Positions 15,881 to 19,248 of a stretch of 19,248 nucleotides of DNA are shown one piece after another. Where the stretch lies: assembly GCA_964580235.1 (NCBI GenBank), contig CAZOJY010000067.1, positions 1-19,248 on the forward strand. Direction: 5' to 3'. Every line of letters starts with the position of its first letter. Position 1 is the stretch's first letter. Both the position numbers and the translations under genes were made by a program. Under the pieces are notes generated by a model. That model saw only the letters and a list, made by a program, of their open reading frames with translations. It ran no database searches and was not told the DNA's origin. The stretch is from G020348385 sp964580235 (GTDB lineage Bacteria > Acidobacteriota > Aminicenantia > Aminicenantales > Aminicenantaceae).

Positions 15881-16795
15881 CTATTTAATAAATTCTTCCA
15901 GCGTGGGTCGACTGGGAGGTGCCATAACTTTTGGAATGGTTTGTTCAAAAATCTCATATGACAAAGGGAGTTTTTCCTTTAAGTCATCAAGATTTTTGAT
16001 CCCTGTCCACTCCGCCTCCGGACCATAGGGTTCAAGAAGGTCCCATGCCGTAAAAATGACCCAATAAGCGTACTCCTGGATCAGCACTCGGGTTCGTTCT
16101 TCTTCATTCACGTCTTCGTCGTACTGTTCGATGTTGTAATGCCCCGAGTCAATCGCCTCCTGCATAGCATGATATATCTTCGATGTTTTCGATATGCCCC
16201 ATTGGTCGGGAAATGTGTAGTGAAGCCCAACATCGGTTACGTGATGCAGAATGTGTTCGACGACCTCGTTCACCTGGCCGGGCACACCTTCCATTATAAT
16301 GTCGCATATGCTATTTTGACTTGTTGTGAGATCCCACGCCTCCTGATCCTCGGGAGAAAACTCATGATCTTCTCCCTTGAAAAGTGGGATCACTGTCCTG
16401 TATCTGTACAGGTTGCTTAGAACCTCTTGTTGCAGATAGCTGTCGATGGCCTCGTTTTGCGGGAACATCTCCTTGATGGTTCTGGCGACATTCCGCATGA
16501 AATCATCGGAGATATCGTCCCGGCCGATCAAGGTAATGCCGTAGACCGATAGTTTTTTTGTGAACGGTTTGTATTCCTCGGTCGGAACGACGTCGGTCTC
16601 CTGATACAAATCCTCGGGTGCTTCAGCCGAAGGTGTCGCCAGGACACATCCCCCAACATGAGTTTTTGCCATTTCTGTCGCTTCTGGTGCTGCTTCTGCC
16701 GGCTCAGCCTTATCTTGTTCTTCTTTTTCGGAACGACAAGAGCCCAACACAAGAACCAAACATAGGATTACACAAATAAAAAATTTCGTTTTCAT
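15881..16795 (-). CDS. Lipoprotein related to the RTX lipoproteins, lacking RTX repeats
   Basis: A 304-residue predicted lipoprotein with lipobox LGSC (C20), followed by an acidic, Ala/Glu-rich linker (about 22-45). From about residue 73 it appears to follow the same domain as its neighbours. EEYKPFTKKLSVYGITLI aligns with their FSKYTK-x-x-APNGKPIH block. EVVEHILHHVTDVGL (177-191) aligns with ASFEEIWHLVHDNGI, keeping the E-x-I-x-H core as E180-H-I-L-H184 with an extra H185. YEIFEQTIPKVM aligns with YALIQKFFPPYL. It stops where the others continue into RTX repeats. GAGGAGG before its ATG overlaps the TAG stop of the upstream RTX lipoprotein gene, so the two are surely cotranscribed. Function unknown; the homology is judged by eye. 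Confidence 0.75.
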   Translation of the reverse strand: MKTKFFICVILCLVLVLGSCRSEKEEQDKAEPAEAAPEATEMAKTHVGGCVLATPSAEAPEDLYQETDVVPTEEYKPFTKKLSVYGITLIGRDDISDDFMRNVARTIKEMFPQNEAIDSYLQQEVLSNLYRYRTVIPLFKGEDHEFSPEDQEAWDLTTSQNSICDIIMEGVPGQVNEVVEHILHHVTDVGLHYTFPDQWGISKTSKIYHAMQEAIDSGHYNIEQYDEDVNEEERTRVLIQEYAYWVIFTAWDLLEPYGPEAEWTGIKNLDDLKEKLPLSYEIFEQTIPKVMAPPSRPTLEEFIK

Positions 16796-16808
16796 TGCTT
16801 AGCCTCCT

Positions 16809-18110
16809 CTATTTCACACTGACTTCTTTATCTTTAAACTTAAGGACTTCGATATCCGTTAGTTCATCTTTTCCATCGCGGTCCGGAACCTTGTCGGTAA
16901 CGATTGTTGTATTGTCCACATTTCTCACTTCGTATTCTGCATGATCGCCGGAAAACTCAGCCGTATCTTCGCCCAACCCGCCTGCTATAACATCATTTCC
17001 TTTGCCGCCGGTGAGAATATTGTTTCCATCGTTCCCGGTTAATCGGTTATCCTGATCATTCCCGAGAACATTTGTATTGTTCGTTCCTGTCAATATGATA
17101 TTGACAAGATACTGGGATTTGAATGTGTATTCCGTGTTTTCATCTCGCACAGTGGAAAAAGTCCCTTCGAAGGAGGGATCGAGGTAGGCGTTATATGTCA
17201 GATATTTTGGCCAGAATTTTTCGACAAGATCGTAAAGAGCCGGGTCTCCTGCTTTCATCTCTTCTTTGGTGTGAAACGGGTACTCGTTCCCAAAAGATTT
17301 TCCATCGCCCTGGGGATCATGATCCCATAACCCGAAATAGATATCGAAACCCGTGATGATGTATTCATGAGGCGCTAGGCGGCCATAGTGATAGATATCA
17401 GCCTTGACCGCCGCCTTTTCAGCCTCGACTATCTCTTGATGGAAGGCAGGCAAAACGTCCTCCAATCCTTTGGCATGAACCAGGTGCATGATCTCTTCAT
17501 ATGAGGCATCCCGTGTAAATCTTCGCCCCGGCCGTGCTTTGTTGTGGACGTATTCATAACTTCCTTCTACGGGTGATTCCGTAGCATACAAATCCTGAAT
17601 CCTCAGCTTTGAAGTCCGAAGGATAGGACGCATGGCAAAAGATTTTATCTCTGTATCCGTATATATGAGAGTGGCCTTTACATCGGCCATTCTGTTGGCA
17701 ATCGCAGATTTGTCAAAACCATATTGCGTACCGGGAGCATCGGTAAGATGATATTTGAGGATCTCTCTTGCCCTTACGACCTGAAGGTCGCTCACTCCGG
17801 ATTGGGCAAAGATATGGATGGGCTTGCCATTAGGGGCCATATGTTTGGTGTATTTTGAAAATAAGCCATTCAAGGTTTTACCTAGCTCTTCAGGAAGAGG
17901 AACGACTCCCAAAGGGGAGGTGGATGTGTCGATATTGTCCAATATCTCGTAATTGATATCGATTTCACCGGGCACATCATATTTGACCTCTGCCATCGCT
18001 TTCTCTATCCTGGCCCTTCTGTCATCCTGGCTGGAATTTTCCTCTTGTGTCCCACACGACAGGAATGTGAATACCATGATAATTGATAGAGCCGTGAAAT
18101 ATTTTCTCAT
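16809..18110 (-). CDS. RTX-repeat lipoprotein, unrecognised family (paralogue 2)
   Basis: A 433-residue lipoprotein (signal peptide, lipobox LSC at C19), clearly paralogous to 6910-8157 over its whole length. Shared blocks are FSKYTKHMAPNGKPIHIFAQ (84-103), IANRMADVK, RDASYEEIMHLVH (200-212) and KFWPKYLTYNAYLDPSFEGTF. The conserved E205-E-I-M-H209-L-V-H212 matches E172-H179 of the other copy. RTX units span about 340-389 (TGNDGNN, TGGKGNDVIAGGLGEDTAEFSG), then the same C-terminal module ending LTDIEVLKFKD. AGGAGG lies 7 bases before the ATG, with copy B of the 104-bp element just upstream. It is divergent from the second M24 peptidase and heads the codirectional minus-strand run. Calcium-stabilised surface or periplasmic role is inferred; activity is unknown. 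Confidence 0.8.
   Translation of the reverse strand: MRKYFTALSIIMVFTFLSCGTQEENSSQDDRRARIEKAMAEVKYDVPGEIDINYEILDNIDTSTSPLGVVPLPEELGKTLNGLFSKYTKHMAPNGKPIHIFAQSGVSDLQVVRAREILKYHLTDAPGTQYGFDKSAIANRMADVKATLIYTDTEIKSFAMRPILRTSKLRIQDLYATESPVEGSYEYVHNKARPGRRFTRDASYEEIMHLVHAKGLEDVLPAFHQEIVEAEKAAVKADIYHYGRLAPHEYIITGFDIYFGLWDHDPQGDGKSFGNEYPFHTKEEMKAGDPALYDLVEKFWPKYLTYNAYLDPSFEGTFSTVRDENTEYTFKSQYLVNIILTGTNNTNVLGNDQDNRLTGNDGNNILTGGKGNDVIAGGLGEDTAEFSGDHAEYEVRNVDNTTIVTDKVPDRDGKDELTDIEVLKFKDKEVSVK
16944..17093 (-). repeat. RTX calcium-binding nonapeptide repeats
   Basis: This codes for residues about 340-389 of the second RTX lipoprotein, with successive units VLGNDQDNR, LTGNDGNNI, LTGGKGNDV and IAGGLGEDT in the GGxGxDxxx pattern. 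Confidence 0.8.
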
Positions 18111-18134
18111 TTGTGATTCCTCCTATTATCAGAA

Positions 18135-18237
18135 TTTTGATGATATCAACTTTTTTTCCCTCGGTAAAGGAAATTATCAATCAATGGGGATAATTTTTGC
18201 ACATTTGATTTTTTTTCATAAAATATAGATTACAAAT
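18135..18237 (-). promoter_or_regulatory. Shared ~104-bp promoter/operator element, copy B
   Basis: The reverse complement of this stretch matches 3488-3591 at about 85 % by eye. It points at the RTX lipoprotein gene, whose ATG follows after 24 bases. The -35-like GTGCAA (18197-18202 on the plus strand as TTGCAC) and -10-like GATAAT (18173-18178 as ATTATC) are 18 bases apart, as in copy A. The palindrome TTGAT-ATC-ATCAA (18137-18149) is fully conserved. Confidence 0.6.
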
Positions 18238-18291
18238 TGAAGCAATGAAGCTTATTTGAAAAAGAGAAAGATGAAAGCAGGAGGTTAGAAG

Positions 18292-19248
18292 ATGTCAAAA
18301 AACATTAAAGTGATTATTTTTATGATTATGATCAGCTCGATGATTGTCCACACGTTCGGCCGTGATGCCCATGATACATGGAAAATCACAAACATGATCC
18401 GGAGCGATAAATTCGACTATGTGCTGCCAAAGGCCATGAGAAACAACAACATCGATATGTGGATCATCATCGATAGAGGGCGTGGGACAGAGCCGCTTTT
18501 CCGGGATTTTGGTGATGCCACAAGCAACGGAAACGGAATCTTTATTTTCACAGACCGTGGAGGGGAACGGATAGAAAGAGCGGTCTTGGGCGGAGAACCT
18601 GAGCTTCTTGCAGAAAGCTGGATTTACGATATCTTTGAGGAGCCCAGGGGCTTGAGGTCGTTTGTCGCAGAGCGTGATCCGACAAGCGTCGGTGTCAATA
18701 TATCGACAGCCAAGGAGCTGTATTTTCCCGAAGGCCGGCATCTTTCCGATGGCCTTTCCCACACGGATTACATCAACCTTAAAAAAGAGCTCGGCAAACC
18801 GTATGCGGCCCGCTTGGTCTCGGCGGAAAAATTAATATCGGATTTTCGTTCAGAGCGGGTTGCCGGTGAGATCGTTGAATTTTCAAAAGTTGCCAACATC
18901 ACACGAGAACTCCTGGAACGGGCATTGTCAAACGATGTCATCACGCCAGGCAAAACCACTATGAACGACGTTTGTTGGTGGCTGGAAGAGCAGAGGCACA
19001 CCCTGGGCTTTGAGAGCGGCTGGCATCCCACTGTGTTTCTTAGTCCTCCCGACGGAATCGAGATCAGCAACACAGATCGTCCCATTCAGCCTGGAGATGT
19101 TTTACAGATCGACTGGGGTATCGGCCGGAATAACTTTTTCACCGACATGAAGCGTTTTGCCTATGTCTTAAGGGAAGGGGAGACCGTAGTGCCAGCCGGG
19201 ATCCAGAAAGCCTTTGAAAATTCCCGAAAGGTCCGGGAACTGATCAAG
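18292..19248 (+). CDS. Exported M24 family metallopeptidase, copy 2 (3' end beyond the window)
   Basis: An open frame of 319 codons running to the window edge. It starts with a signal peptide (KVIIFMIMISSMIVHTFG), then a creatinase-type N-terminal domain (FDYVLPKAMRNNNIDMWIII, GIFIFTDRGGERIERAVLGG) and the beginning of the M24 domain. The first two metal ligands are present as D274 (QIDWGIG) and D285 (FTDMKRF), 11 residues apart; the His and two Glu ligands would lie outside the window. It is paralogous along its length to the product of 8298-9641. AGGAGG (18279-18284) stands 7 bases before the ATG. It is divergent from an RTX lipoprotein, as in the first copy. Confidence 0.88.
   Translation, partial: MSKNIKVIIFMIMISSMIVHTFGRDAHDTWKITNMIRSDKFDYVLPKAMRNNNIDMWIIIDRGRGTEPLFRDFGDATSNGNGIFIFTDRGGERIERAVLGGEPELLAESWIYDIFEEPRGLRSFVAERDPTSVGVNISTAKELYFPEGRHLSDGLSHTDYINLKKELGKPYAARLVSAEKLISDFRSERVAGEIVEFSKVANITRELLERALSNDVITPGKTTMNDVCWWLEEQRHTLGFESGWHPTVFLSPPDGIEISNTDRPIQPGDVLQIDWGIGRNNFFTDMKRFAYVLREGETVVPAGIQKAFENSRKVRELIK

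Noticed and set aside
16944..17093. Tandem DNA repeat or CRISPR-like array in the RTX coding regions
   Set aside because: The periodicity is in the protein (Gly/Asp/Asn nonapeptides), not exact at DNA level, and it is in frame with the gene.
18295..18762. 155-codon minus-strand frame at the right end, and the 105-codon one following it
   Set aside because: Both are antisense shadows of the second M24 peptidase, which shows a signal peptide, a ribosome-binding site and metal ligands.

Overview
The window looks like a piece of chromosome from an anaerobic, Gram-negative, didermal bacterium, most likely of the Acidobacteriota/Aminicenantes type. This is inferred from the kinds of genes together: a tungsten-type aldehyde ferredoxin oxidoreductase (strict anaerobes), an Oar-like TonB-dependent receptor with an N-terminal carboxypeptidase-regulatory domain, a GWxTD-domain lipoprotein, a TPR-fused sulfatase-fold protein, and several lipoproteins with clear lipoboxes. 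No rRNA, tRNA, CRISPR array, transposase or phage gene was seen.

Left part (1-6.9 kb), soluble metabolism: a URO-D/methyltransferase-fold protein (minus), a ThiS-ThiF fusion (plus), a cysteine-desulfurase-like class V aminotransferase (minus), an alanine/serine-glyoxylate-type class V aminotransferase (plus) and an aldehyde ferredoxin oxidoreductase (plus). The AOR is preceded by a 238-base leader with nested hairpins and a 17-bp stem ending in a T-run. ThiF-like and PLP sulfur enzymes beside an AOR suggest, but do not prove, sulfur supply to a pterin-dithiolene cofactor.

Middle and right part (6.9-19.2 kb), cell envelope: a divergent pair (RTX-repeat lipoprotein on minus, exported M24 peptidase on plus) occurs at 6.9-9.6 kb and again at 16.8-19.2 kb, where the second peptidase runs off the window. 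Between them lies a codirectional minus-strand run: RTX lipoprotein, then a related lipoprotein without RTX repeats, then a TPR-sulfatase-fold protein, a GWxTD lipoprotein (ATGA overlap) and a TonB-dependent receptor. The three lipoproteins (6910-8157, 15881-16795, 16809-18110) appear to be one unrecognised family with a conserved E-x-I-x-H helix.

Most notable non-coding signal: a ~104-bp element (3488-3591 and, inverted, 18135-18237), about 85 % identical by eye, sits about 25 bases upstream of two unrelated genes, the glyoxylate-type aminotransferase and the RTX lipoprotein. It carries matching -35/-10-like boxes and a fully conserved palindrome, so it looks like a shared promoter/operator cassette. 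Other oddities are a decayed fragment resembling a URO-D gene at 9681-9860, a perfect 13-bp inverted repeat across the stop codons of two convergent genes, altered pterin-binding motifs in the AOR, and Thr in place of the usual Cys in the sulfatase-fold protein.
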